Assembly (NCBI GenBank): GCA_910586545.1
Contig: CAJUIQ010000017.1
Span: forward strand, 1-41,658
From: an uncultured Eubacteriales bacterium
GTDB taxonomy: Bacteria; Bacillota; Clostridia; Oscillospirales; CAG-272
Length of the DNA stretch: 41,658 bases
Direction: 5' to 3'
The notes under the pieces were generated by a model that made no database searches, had not been told where the DNA came from, and worked only from the letters and a program-made list of their open reading frames with translations. Both the position numbers and the translations under genes were made by a program. Positions 7,957-15,773 of this stretch are shown one piece after another; position 1 is the stretch's first letter, and every line of letters begins with the position of its first letter.

Positions 7957-8562
7957 ATGTCAAAAACCACCTGGAAAGGGGGAACCCTGCTTGGACCGCT
8001 GCCCCCTGTGCTGGTAACCTGCGGTACTATGGATGAGGCCAATATCATTACGATTGCGTGGACCGGTATCTGCAACACGATTCCGCCCAAAACGTATATT
8101 TCCGTCCGTCCCGGACGGTATTCTTACCCCATCATCAAAAGCAGCGGTGAGTTTGTTATCCATTTAACACCCGCATCTCTGATTCGCGCCGCAGACTGGT
8201 GCGGTATTCATACAGGGCGCAAGGTAGACAAATTTGCCAAATGGAATCTGACAAAAGAACCGGCGTCTGCAGTCGCTCCGCCTTTGATTGCTCAGTGCCC
8301 CTTGGCTTTAGAATGCAAGGTAGATCAAATTATTCCACTGGGCAGCCACGATATGTTTTTAGCAGACATTGTAGCTGTAGACGTAGAGGAGTCGCTCATT
8401 GATGCGTCTGGAAAGCTGCATTTGGAACGTGCCGAACTTGCCGCCTTTGCACACGGCGCGTATTATTCACTAGGTAAGCGAATGCAGTCCTTTGGCTTTT
8501 CTGTTCGAAAAAAGCCGAGAAAAGGACAAAAAGGAAAGAACAAAGCAAAACGGAATAATTGA
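7957..8562 (+). CDS. Flavin reductase-like FMN-binding protein
   Basis: A 201-residue protein of the flavin reductase-like family (split-barrel FMN-binding fold). It shows PLPPVLVTCG, an ITIAWTGICNTIPPKTYISVRPGRYSY core and the GEFVIHLT strand, as in related clostridial flavoredoxin-type proteins. By family it binds FMN and may pass electrons, but the partner is unknown. The last 20 residues are strongly basic (KKPRKGQKGKNKAK), which is unusual for the family. The ATG at 7957 is chosen because AGAGGA lies nine bases before it; the in-frame ATG at 7936 overlaps that site. The -35 box of the next gene overlaps its stop codon. Confidence 0.87.
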   Translation: MSKTTWKGGTLLGPLPPVLVTCGTMDEANIITIAWTGICNTIPPKTYISVRPGRYSYPIIKSSGEFVIHLTPASLIRAADWCGIHTGRKVDKFAKWNLTKEPASAVAPPLIAQCPLALECKVDQIIPLGSHDMFLADIVAVDVEESLIDASGKLHLERAELAAFAHGAYYSLGKRMQSFGFSVRKKPRKGQKGKNKAKRNN

Positions 8563-8587
8563 CAAATTTTTCTATAATGGTTATAAT
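8559..8587 (+). promoter_or_regulatory. Sigma-A promoter of the zinc-ribbon membrane protein gene
   Basis: TTGACA (8559-8564), 17-base spacer, TATAAT (8582-8587), a consensus match. A small hairpin (CCGTC/GACGG) lies in the leader. Confidence 0.85.
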
Positions 8588-8643
8588 ATATTGTAATAGC
8601 CGTCGGATCCTTTTGACGGTAGATTGTTGAGGGTGAGAACAAA

Positions 8644-9426
8644 ATGACCTGTTCCAAATGCGGATTTATATATACAGATACGCTGTCCGCCTGCCCCAAA
8701 TGCGGACAAACAAATAACATCCAAGTTCTGCAAAAATCCGTTCAGGCGCTTTTTAATTCCCTGCTGTTCCGCAGTATCTGCGTAATGGTTACTGTCACCG
8801 CATTTCTATATTTGTGCAGCGGCCGTATGGGACTCTTTTGGATCCTGTCCTCAATTGCCGGATGGATTACCTGCGCAAAAAAAGCGTCACCGGAGAAGGT
8901 CACCGCCGGGTTGCGGCTGTATTCTATCACACTAAAATGTCTGCATTACGTTATGCTGGCGCTTGCCGGGCTGCTGGCGCTCCTGTCTGTTGCGATTTTA
9001 ATTATAGGCTCCTTCACCGGGGACACATGGCTCGCCTATCTGGCCGGCGTCTCTACAGAATACGGCACCGGCATAATACCCGTAGCCGCGCTGGGCAGAC
9101 TGCTGGACACTGTAGTCTCCTTTGGAGGAATCGTGGCGGTCGCGTCGGCATGTATTACGCTGCTGGCCATAGCTGCTGCAATATTTTTTCTGACGAAGCT
9201 TTTGATTCCGATACGGTACTATCTATACGGACTTCTCAATATGGCGGCAGAAGGAAAGCCTATGCCTGCAATGGCGGTGCCCGCAAGCGTCTGCCTAGTG
9301 GTTTTTGGAGTAATACAAGGGCTTTCTTCCCTAACCTATATAAGCCTTGGCAACGGCATTGCCATCGCGGCTTCATTTTGTGCCGCAGCGTCCTTGTTTG
9401 CCACAGCCTGGTTGATTCGAAAATAA
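8644..9426 (+). CDS. Zinc-ribbon polytopic membrane protein of unknown function
   Basis: A 260-residue protein I do not recognise by family. It starts with a zinc ribbon, MTCSKCGFIYTD followed by CPKCGQTN (CxxC-x9-CxxC, residues 3-20), in the cytoplasm. Five or six hydrophobic segments follow, at roughly 40-60, 65-80, 100-125, 150-185, 205-230 and 235-258. This zinc_ribbon-plus-membrane layout is common in Clostridia, but its function is not known. It has a strong promoter of its own and a terminator overlapping the stop codon, so it is monocistronic. GAGGGTGAGAACAAA precedes the ATG. Confidence 0.8.
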   Translation: MTCSKCGFIYTDTLSACPKCGQTNNIQVLQKSVQALFNSLLFRSICVMVTVTAFLYLCSGRMGLFWILSSIAGWITCAKKASPEKVTAGLRLYSITLKCLHYVMLALAGLLALLSVAILIIGSFTGDTWLAYLAGVSTEYGTGIIPVAALGRLLDTVVSFGGIVAVASACITLLAIAAAIFFLTKLLIPIRYYLYGLLNMAAEGKPMPAMAVPASVCLVVFGVIQGLSSLTYISLGNGIAIAASFCAAASLFATAWLIRK

Positions 9427-9448
9427 AAGACGCCAACGGCGTCTTTTT
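9426..9448. terminator. Intrinsic terminator after the zinc-ribbon gene
   Basis: AAAGACGCC, loop AAC, GGCGTCTTT, then TTATTTTT. The stem starts at the last base of the stop codon. The A-rich left flank lets it also serve the converging minus-strand gene. Confidence 0.88.
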
Positions 9449-9467
9449 ATTTTTACTTTATGAAAAT

Positions 9468-10568
9468 CTATTCCGGTATTACATACAGCGTCAAATCCCA
9501 CGCCGGTACGCAGGGCGGCCTGCGCAGATAAAACTTTGCACCGCTGGAATATAGCTTTTGCAGCGCGATTGGCAGCGCGAATAAATCTTCCGTTCTGTGA
9601 TACAGAGACACCGCCAACGCGGGACGATACATACCAATCGTATTTGTTGCGCCTGCAAGAACATGGGCTTCTTCCCCTTCGACATCCAGCTTAATCAAAT
9701 CTATGCCGTCCTTTTCTTTTAGCAGCGTATCAATAGTGCGGCAGGAAATCTCCTGCGCTTTTACTCTACGCTTTGCCCGTCCTCCCACGTTGCCGCCACC
9801 GCCGCTGGCGCGGCTTCCCGCAGTGATAAAATCCGTCATGCCATCCCGCTTCCCCACCGCACCATGGACGGGCACAATCGTGCACCGGTTTTCCGCATCT
9901 GCATACCGGCACAATTTTTGATAGGTTTTCGGATCCGGTTCTACAGCAAATATCTTTTGTGGGTGGAGTATGTCGACAAATATTTTTGCACTGTCCCCCG
10001 TATACGCTCCGCAGTCCAGTATGGTATGGATTTTCTTATGATTCAGCAAAAATGCAAGACTGTCCTGTACAGACTCTGTTTTTCCCAAAAATACAGGATT
10101 TCCTGTCAGGCGAAAAGAAATCATATCTTCAAACAGCTCTCTGGAATACATATCAGACATAAGCTGATACGCCTCTTCCAACTGTGTTAAATGTTCCTTA
10201 TAATATACAAAATCAAAAAGTGCTCCCCCAAACAGAGGAACCTCCGGAATGCGCAAAGTATGCCGTCCGCCAATTTTTTGTATTCCTTCCCACACACTGG
10301 AAAGTGTCGTTCCAAAGGCCAGCAGCACGGTAAAATCCGCGCCGTATTTGGCTTCAATATCTCCAAGGGACTGTACCGGCATATCTCGAAAGGTTCTGCT
10401 GCGTACAAATCCATCGCTGGCAAACACTCCTTCTATGGGAATTTCATTTTTTAGGCATATGTCTAAAATTTTATCCGCGCCATTTCCGGTACCATATAAA
10501 AAAATGGGACGCTGGCTGTCTGCAAGCTGCTGCCAAAGGCAGTCCTTTTCCGTATATATTCTTTTCAT
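9468..10568 (-). CDS. FkbM family methyltransferase with N-terminal nucleotide-binding-like domain
   Basis: A 366-residue protein with two parts. Residues about 20-120 resemble a Rossmann-like sensor domain (PIFLYGTGNGADKIL, then VFASDGF and VLLAFGT), seen in proteins that modify surface sugars. Residues about 185-366 are an FkbM methyltransferase: ILDCGAYTGDSAKIF is the S-adenosylmethionine loop, VEPDP the acidic loop, and DLIKLDVEGEEAHVLAGA the family signature. FkbM proteins O-methylate sugars or polyketides; the substrate here is unknown. A glycine-rich insert (SGGGGNVGG) lies near residue 255. AAGAAGGTGCGTT precedes the ATG. It is divergent from the HIT gene. Confidence 0.88.
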   Translation of the reverse strand: MKRIYTEKDCLWQQLADSQRPIFLYGTGNGADKILDICLKNEIPIEGVFASDGFVRSRTFRDMPVQSLGDIEAKYGADFTVLLAFGTTLSSVWEGIQKIGGRHTLRIPEVPLFGGALFDFVYYKEHLTQLEEAYQLMSDMYSRELFEDMISFRLTGNPVFLGKTESVQDSLAFLLNHKKIHTILDCGAYTGDSAKIFVDILHPQKIFAVEPDPKTYQKLCRYADAENRCTIVPVHGAVGKRDGMTDFITAGSRASGGGGNVGGRAKRRVKAQEISCRTIDTLLKEKDGIDLIKLDVEGEEAHVLAGATNTIGMYRPALAVSLYHRTEDLFALPIALQKLYSSGAKFYLRRPPCVPAWDLTLYVIPE

Positions 10569-10579
10569 AACGCACCTTC

Positions 10580-10608
10580 TTGCATTTTATTTCTTTCCGT
10601 GCTATACT
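10580..10608 (+). promoter_or_regulatory. Promoter of the HIT gene
   Basis: TTGCAT, 17-base spacer, TATACT, about 30 bases before the start codon. Confidence 0.7.
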
Positions 10609-10640
10609 GACTTAAAAGTAAAAATAAAAGGAGAACTCTT

Positions 10641-10982
10641 ATGGACTGCCTGTTTTGCAAAATCGTCTCCGGCGAAATTCCGTCCAACAAAGTATATGAA
10701 GATGAAATGATCTACGCATTTCACGATATCAATCCGATGGCGCCGGTCCATATTTTGATTATTCCCAAGGAGCATATTGCTTCTTCTATGAACGATATTA
10801 CAGGGGAAAACAGCGCCTGCATCGCAAGAATTTTTGAAAAAATCCCTCAAATTGCAGCCCAGGCTGGGCTCGCCGGCGGATATCGGGTCATTTGCAACTG
10901 TGGACCGGATGCGGATCAAACCGTATTGCATATCCACTTCCACCTTCTTGGCGGCAAAAAACTGTCCGCTACATTAGGGTAA
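10641..10982 (+). CDS. HIT family (HINT-type) purine nucleotide hydrolase
   Basis: A 113-residue histidine-triad protein. The N-terminus CLFCKIVSGEIPS is typical of HINT proteins, whose cysteines may bind zinc. The catalytic triad VLHIHFHLLGG (HxHxH) stands at about residues 99-103. HINT enzymes hydrolyse nucleoside phosphoramidates such as AMP-lysine. AAAGGAGAACTCTT precedes the ATG. It is a single gene with promoter and strong terminator. Confidence 0.95.
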   Translation: MDCLFCKIVSGEIPSNKVYEDEMIYAFHDINPMAPVHILIIPKEHIASSMNDITGENSACIARIFEKIPQIAAQAGLAGGYRVICNCGPDADQTVLHIHFHLLGGKKLSATLG

Positions 10983-10988
10983 AAACTA

Positions 10989-11024
10989 CCCCACGAAACC
11001 AACAATTTCGTGGGGTTCTTTTTT
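10989..11024. terminator. Bidirectional terminator between HIT gene and aspartate kinase
   Basis: CCCCACGAAA, seven-base loop, TTTCGTGGGG, then TTCTTTTTT on the plus strand and a TTTTT run on the minus strand. It serves both converging genes. Confidence 0.9.
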
Positions 11025-12351
11025 ACTGCGGTACAAATTCTGCGTAAATCGCATGCAGCGCTTTTTCAAAATCCGCTTCATTGACGCCAATGATAATACT
11101 TAACTCACTGGAGCCCTGATCAATCATACGTATATTGATATCCGCATCCGCAATGGCCCGGAACACCCGTGCCGCTGTTCCCTTAGCGCGCACCATACCC
11201 CGTCCAACAACGGCAATCAGCGCGATACCGTCTTCAAAAGAAATCGTCTCCGGATCGCATGCCTCGCAAATACCATCCAAAATATTCTTTCGAGCGTGCT
11301 CGCTCATATCGGCAGACAAAATCACTCCCATAGTATCGATTCCCGACGGAAGATGTTCAAAGGTAGCGCCCTCTTTTTCGATGACCTCCAGCACACGTCT
11401 GCCAAAGCCAACCTCCGTATTCATCTGGTCCTTTTCAATCTGCAGAACACAAAATCCTTTTTTCCCGGCAATACCGGTAATTACCTTCTCACGATCATAT
11501 TCGGCAGCAGTGGGAACGATCATCGTACCCGCATCCTGAGGCTTATTGGTATTGCGGATGTTGATGGGTATTCCCGCAAAACGCACCGGAAAAATCGCGT
11601 CCTCATGCAGAACACCGGCACCCATATAGGAAAGCTCCCGCAGTTCCTGATATGTAATTACTTCAATAGCGCAGGGATCTTTTACTATTCGAGGATCCGC
11701 CATCAGGAACCCGGACACGTCCGTCCAGTTTTCGTACAAAGTGGCTCCGGCCGCTCTGGCTACAATTGATCCGGTGATATCGCTGCCGCCTCTTGCAAAG
11801 GTTTTAATGGTTCCATTGGGCATGGATCCGTAAAAGCCGGGAATCACCGCCCGCTCATGACGGGTGAGCCGGTCGGAAAGAATGATGTTGGTTTTTTCCG
11901 CATCAAAGGAACCGTCGTCATAAAATTTGATTACTTTTGCAGCGTCTAAAAAATCATATCCAATCAACTTTGCCAAAATCAATCCATTCAAATACTCGCC
12001 TCTGGAAGCGGCGTAATCGCTTCCGGCATGATAATGAAACGCATTTTTAATTGCTGCAAATTCCTCAGACAAATCCAAGTCCAGCTCCAACTCACGGATA
12101 ATATCTCGATACCGCTGTTCTATTTTTGTAAAAGCCTCTGAGAAGTCTTCTCCCTCCGACGCCAGATTATAGCAATGATACAGCATATCGGTCACTTTTA
12201 TATCGTCGTCAAATCGCCTGCCAGGAGCGGAAGGAACCGCATAGCGGCGGGCCGGATCTGCCATGATAATACTCTGCACACGACGAAAATGCTCTGCGTC
12301 TGCCAGAGAAGAACCACCGAACTTTACAACTTTTACAGGATCTGCGTTCAT
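11023..12351 (-). CDS. lysC: Aspartate kinase
   Basis: A 442-residue monofunctional aspartokinase that phosphorylates aspartate at the head of the lysine, threonine, methionine and diaminopimelate pathways. The N-terminus VVKFGGSSLAD is the kinase signature. SAPGRRF, EYLNG, GFYG and FARGGSDITG define the ATP and aspartate sites. WTDVSGFLMADPR and the ELSYMGAGVLHEDA region close the catalytic domain. Two ACT domains follow (about 300-442, with IDTMGVILS and NIRMIDQGSSELSI), where amino-acid feedback acts. The ATG at 12351 is preferred because GGAG stands nine bases before it. The in-frame ATG at 12366 overlaps that site. No other pathway gene is adjacent. Confidence 0.95.
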   Translation of the reverse strand: MNADPVKVVKFGGSSLADAEHFRRVQSIIMADPARRYAVPSAPGRRFDDDIKVTDMLYHCYNLASEGEDFSEAFTKIEQRYRDIIRELELDLDLSEEFAAIKNAFHYHAGSDYAASRGEYLNGLILAKLIGYDFLDAAKVIKFYDDGSFDAEKTNIILSDRLTRHERAVIPGFYGSMPNGTIKTFARGGSDITGSIVARAAGATLYENWTDVSGFLMADPRIVKDPCAIEVITYQELRELSYMGAGVLHEDAIFPVRFAGIPINIRNTNKPQDAGTMIVPTAAEYDREKVITGIAGKKGFCVLQIEKDQMNTEVGFGRRVLEVIEKEGATFEHLPSGIDTMGVILSADMSEHARKNILDGICEACDPETISFEDGIALIAVVGRGMVRAKGTAARVFRAIADADINIRMIDQGSSELSIIIGVNEADFEKALHAIYAEFVPQ

Positions 12352-12387
12352 GATATATAACTCCATCTTTTATAATGTAACAGTACT

Positions 12388-12416
12388 ATTATATGGATTT
12401 TCCTGCATAAAGTCAA
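12388..12416 (-). promoter_or_regulatory. Sigma-A promoter of aspartate kinase
   Basis: On the minus strand TTGACT (12411-12416), 17-base spacer, TATAAT (12388-12393), about 40 bases before the start. I see no lysine riboswitch in this short leader. Confidence 0.83.
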
Positions 12417-12497
12417 TATGCAAATCCGACACAAAACGAGTCCACCTAGCTTTTCACGCTGAAAACCAGAATGGATTATAGAAGTTTTTCCATTCAG

Positions 12498-12526
12498 TCA
12501 TGGATGCAACATTGTCCGCATATATA
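12498..12526 (+). promoter_or_regulatory. Candidate sigma-E (sporulation) promoter of the sipL-like gene
   Basis: TCATGGA (12498-12504), 14-base spacer, CATATATA (12519-12526). This resembles the mother-cell sigma-E consensus (KMATATT, 13-15 bases, CATAYAHT) with mismatches in both boxes. No good sigma-A promoter is apparent upstream of the gene. sipL is under sigma-E control in related spore formers. Confidence 0.4.
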
Positions 12527-12558
12527 TTTTTTGAAGAATTTGATCGGAGGTATTGTGC

Positions 12559-14100
12559 ATGGACAAACCGGGACTTTTGAAAAATGAGGAGGCGATTTTG
12601 TATTCCTCTCAATATGACTTGCCCGTCACCGGAGAGGGCGGCGGAGAATATACGATGCCAGACTATTATCCGGAAATTCGCCGGCTGGTAAGCGTCAGTG
12701 CAAAAGCGCTGCCGGATTCTAAATTTCTCTCTGGAAATCTGTTGGAATTCGGAGGCACCATCGCTTTTTCTATTTTGTATATTGGAGACGACGGCAGTCT
12801 TGTATGCGTTCCTTACGCATGCGAATATAGCGGCAATAGCCAACTGCCATCCGAACCGCAGGGAGGCGGAGCGGCGATCCACGTGGAAACGACGGCGGAA
12901 GCCCCTCAATGTCGAGTACTAGCCCCCCGCAGTGTGTCTCTGAAAACCAGACTGCGCACTCGCATTATGGCAGACGCGGCAAATGTGTATTCCTGCCGCG
13001 CCGTAGATACAGATGGAGAACGCGCCGGCGCGGAGGATCTTGCCACTTTAGAAACGCTGCCGGATATGATCAGCACGGTAAAGCGCGGATATACTTCCGC
13101 TACTGGTTCCGCCACCGGAGAGCTGCGTGAACGTGCCGGCACAAAGCTTATTTCCTGTGATGGAACAGTCAATGTTACAGACGCCGCCGCAAAAAAGGAC
13201 GCCATTCAGGTAAAGGGAGATATTTGCATTCGCTGTTTGGCGCTTGCTCCCGATGGAATTTATACCATTTTGCGTGGGAGCATTCCGTTTGAGGAAGTAA
13301 TGACCGCCGAAGGAGCCGAAGAGGGAGACGCCGCCACTGCATGGGGACGGGTAGCTTCTGTATCTGTGCAAGCGGACGAGGAAACCGGCGTCATCCATAT
13401 GGATGCGGAATACGATTTAAATGGTCTGTGGTCCAAAGTCGCGCAGGTTCCTGTAACGCAGGATGTGTACTCCACAGAATACGATTTAGAAGCTAGACAC
13501 AGCGAGCTTGGAGTGCTAAGTCTGCTTTGCTGTAGCAATGGCGCACTAAGTCTAAACGGCAGCGGTCAGCGTCAATCCAAGGCAGGCGCAAACGATTATC
13601 TCATCGATATCAGCGCCCAGCCTGCAATCGAAAAGGTAGAGTGTAAGGATCACAAACTTATTTTTAGCGGCAATTGCGGTATAAAAGCGCTGATCGCTTC
13701 TGAAGGAGACGTGGTAAGCGAAGAATTCACCATTCCTTTAAAATATGAACTGCGGACCCAAGACGATGCTGCGCCCCAGGATATTATCTGGCAGGCAGTC
13801 TGCTGTTCCGTTGACACATCCGGCAGGATAGAGGGAAGTCAGATTCATGCAGTAGCAGAACTGTCCATTGCGGCTCACGCAGTGCAAAAGACGCAGCACA
13901 GCCCTGTTACCGAAGCGATTTTAGATAAATACGCAAAGCGGGATACAGACGAATCCTGCATCCGAATCTGTTTTCCCGAAGCAGGCCAGCGTGTTTGGGA
14001 AATTGCCAAACGATGCAGCGCCAACGGCGCAGAAGTGGAACGGATCAACAAAACGCAGCGGGACGCCGTATGTGATGGGAACCCGCTGATTATTAAATGA
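12559..14100 (+). CDS. sipL: SipL/SpoVID-like spore coat morphogenesis protein (DUF3794 plus LysM-like)
   Basis: A 513-residue protein made of repeated DUF3794 domains with a degenerate C-terminal LysM-like segment (FPEAGQRVWEIAKRCSANGAEVERIN). The first DUF3794 copy shows the usual PDYYPEIRRLVSVSAKA. By family this is SipL, which binds the coat ATPase SpoIVA in the mother cell and recruits coat to the forespore. The ATG at 12559 has GGAGG eight bases before it; the upstream in-frame TTG at 12553 does not fit that site. A candidate sigma-E promoter lies 40 bases further upstream. The LysM part is weak, so other DUF3794 proteins remain possible. Confidence 0.82.
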   Translation: MDKPGLLKNEEAILYSSQYDLPVTGEGGGEYTMPDYYPEIRRLVSVSAKALPDSKFLSGNLLEFGGTIAFSILYIGDDGSLVCVPYACEYSGNSQLPSEPQGGGAAIHVETTAEAPQCRVLAPRSVSLKTRLRTRIMADAANVYSCRAVDTDGERAGAEDLATLETLPDMISTVKRGYTSATGSATGELRERAGTKLISCDGTVNVTDAAAKKDAIQVKGDICIRCLALAPDGIYTILRGSIPFEEVMTAEGAEEGDAATAWGRVASVSVQADEETGVIHMDAEYDLNGLWSKVAQVPVTQDVYSTEYDLEARHSELGVLSLLCCSNGALSLNGSGQRQSKAGANDYLIDISAQPAIEKVECKDHKLIFSGNCGIKALIASEGDVVSEEFTIPLKYELRTQDDAAPQDIIWQAVCCSVDTSGRIEGSQIHAVAELSIAAHAVQKTQHSPVTEAILDKYAKRDTDESCIRICFPEAGQRVWEIAKRCSANGAEVERINKTQRDAVCDGNPLIIK

Positions 14101-14115
14101 AGCGCTGATTCAGAC

Positions 14116-14149
14116 GACGACAAGGAGGGGGAGCCCCCTCCTTGTCGTC
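14116..14149 (+). terminator. Hairpin terminator after the sipL-like gene
   Basis: A 16-bp perfect stem: GACGACAAGGAGGGGG, loop AG, CCCCCTCCTTGTCGTC. Only a short T run (TTT) follows, so the stem strength carries the call. Confidence 0.7.
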
Positions 14150-14214
14150 TTTCATCGATATTCTCTGCATCGTATCACAAGTAGGTTATATCATTGGGAG
14201 GCGCTACAATATTC

Positions 14215-14261
14215 ACAGATTATTTATTGTTTTTTCCCCAAAGTGTGGTATGATAATCTGT
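14215..14261. repeat. Inverted repeat bracketing the DUF5685 promoter
   Basis: ACAGATTAT (14215-14223) and ATAATCTGT (14253-14261) are perfect 9-base complements 29 bases apart. The probable promoter of the next gene lies in and across this span: TTGTTT at 14227-14232, a 16-base spacer and TATGAT at 14249-14254. A regulator binding both arms could block it. It may also be chance. Confidence 0.35.
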
Positions 14262-14282
14262 AAAGGCAGAAAGGAGAGGTAA

Positions 14283-15146
14283 ATGTTCGGGTATATTCGT
14301 CCTTATGTACCGGATCTGCGAGTCCGGGAACATGAATTGTACCGGGCAGTGTACTGCGGACTGTGTCACTCTATGGGAAGACACACAGGCTGCGCCTCCC
14401 GGCTTACCTTAAGCTACGATTTTGTCTTTCTTGCCGCAGTTCGTATGGTTTTGGAACAGACCGCTTACAGCGCCCGCCCCTGCCGGTGCGGCGCCCATCC
14501 CTTGAAAAAGCGTGCCGTTCTGCTGGAGAACAGCGCATTGGCCTACTGCGCTCGTGCCGCCGCTCTTCTCACAGAAGCCAAAATTGCGGACGATATACAA
14601 GACACAAAAGGCCTAGCACTGCGCTCCCGTATGCTCCATCCGGCGGCACGACGCATGTGCAAAAAAGCATTTCCTATGCGCGACGGCCCTGAGGACTCAA
14701 TTGTACAGTCGCTGGAACAGTTACATGGGCTGGAAGCCGCACAGTGTGCCTCTTTGGATGACGTTGCCGATTGTTTTGGCGCGCTGCTCTCCGACGTTTT
14801 TTCCTGGGGACTTACCGGCGCCGCGCAAAAAATTGCCGCCGCCATTGGTTTTTCCACAGGACGCTTCATTTACGTGCTGGATGCGGCGGACGACCGGGAA
14901 CAGGATCAAAAAAGCGGCAGCTACAATCCGCTGAATATTGCCCCTATTGCTGCGGAAAGTTTGTCCGTAGCAGTGCGCTTGGATTTATCCAGACTGGAGG
15001 CCGCTGTAAATCTGCTGGATTTCTCTGGCCGTAGCGAATTACTTGGTCTTATTGAAAATATTCTATATAAAGGTATGCCTCTGGAAGCCGACCGGATTTT
15101 TCAGGGGAAATGTAAAACGAAGGAAAGGCATGGTTCATCCGCATGA
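14283..15146 (+). CDS. DUF5685 family protein
   Basis: A 287-residue protein of unknown function, family DUF5685, found in Clostridia. The N-terminus FGYIRPYVPDLRVREHELYRAVYCGLCHSMG is characteristic, read here as the FGYIRPYVPDL and VYCGLCHSMG motifs. A second Cys pair is in PCRCGAHP. The conserved acidic motif YVLDAADDREQDQKSGSYNPL lies at about 197-217 (read as LDAADDREQDQ and SGSYNPL). The rest is helical with no signal peptide. The CxxC pairs and the acid-rich motif suggest metal binding, but nothing is established. GGAGAGGTAA precedes the ATG. It overlaps the J-domain gene by four bases (ATGA), so the two are translationally coupled. Confidence 0.85.
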   Translation: MFGYIRPYVPDLRVREHELYRAVYCGLCHSMGRHTGCASRLTLSYDFVFLAAVRMVLEQTAYSARPCRCGAHPLKKRAVLLENSALAYCARAAALLTEAKIADDIQDTKGLALRSRMLHPAARRMCKKAFPMRDGPEDSIVQSLEQLHGLEAAQCASLDDVADCFGALLSDVFSWGLTGAAQKIAAAIGFSTGRFIYVLDAADDREQDQKSGSYNPLNIAPIAAESLSVAVRLDLSRLEAAVNLLDFSGRSELLGLIENILYKGMPLEADRIFQGKCKTKERHGSSA

Positions 15147-15760
15147 CAGACCCTTATAAGGTCCTGGGCGTCTCCCGTGACGCAACAGATGATGAAATAA
15201 AAAAAGTATACAGGGAGCTTGCCCGCAAGTATCATCCGGACAATTATACCGATACGAATCTGGCAGAACTGGCCGAAGAAAAAATGAAAGAGATCAATGA
15301 AGCATATGATCAAATTCAAACGGAACGTTCTGGGAAGGGCGGCAGTTCTTCTTCCTATAGCAACACCAACTACGGCAGCGGCACCACTACTGACAGTCGG
15401 TATATAGAGATCCGAAATCTCATCAATCAACGTCGGTACTCCGAAGCGGAAATGCGGTTGGATTCCTTATCTGTAGCGGATCGCAACGCGGAATGGAATT
15501 TCTTGAAAGGCTGTGTGCTGGCGCAGCGCGGACACTTTTACGATGCGCAAAGATTTATTGAAACTGCCTGTTATATGGATCCCAACAATACAGAATATCA
15601 TAACGTCCGGGCGCAGATGGCCGGACGGGCAGGCGGATTTGGCGGCGCCTACAATACCAGAAATACGGGAGACGCCGATCTGTGCTCGATATGCACAACA
15701 TTATGGTGTCTAGATTCTTGCTGCGAATGTATGGGCGGCGACTGTATTCGCTGCTGTTAG
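15143..15760 (+). CDS. J-domain protein with Cys-rich C-terminal tail
   Basis: A 205-residue protein. Residues 1-62 are a J domain (YKVLGVSRDATDDEIKKVYR with the HPD triad in YHPDNY), which would stimulate the ATPase of DnaK. Residues 65-90 are a Ser/Gly linker, and 90-160 a TPR-like helical pair (SEAEMRLDSL, GCVLAQRGHFYDAQRFI). The last 30 residues hold ten cysteines (LCSICTT, WCLDSCCECMGGDCIRCC), enough for a zinc or iron-sulfur site or for membrane-proximal acylation. It lacks the zinc-finger and C-terminal domains of DnaJ, so it is a specialised co-chaperone. Its ATG lies inside the stop of the DUF5685 gene, which implies a joint job. Confidence 0.88.
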   Translation: MTDPYKVLGVSRDATDDEIKKVYRELARKYHPDNYTDTNLAELAEEKMKEINEAYDQIQTERSGKGGSSSSYSNTNYGSGTTTDSRYIEIRNLINQRRYSEAEMRLDSLSVADRNAEWNFLKGCVLAQRGHFYDAQRFIETACYMDPNNTEYHNVRAQMAGRAGGFGGAYNTRNTGDADLCSICTTLWCLDSCCECMGGDCIRCC

Positions 15761-15773
15761 GCGGGAGGCTGAT

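Noticed and set aside
12367..12558. Lysine riboswitch before aspartate kinase
   Set aside because: Only about 35 bases separate the promoter from the start codon, far too short for that aptamer.
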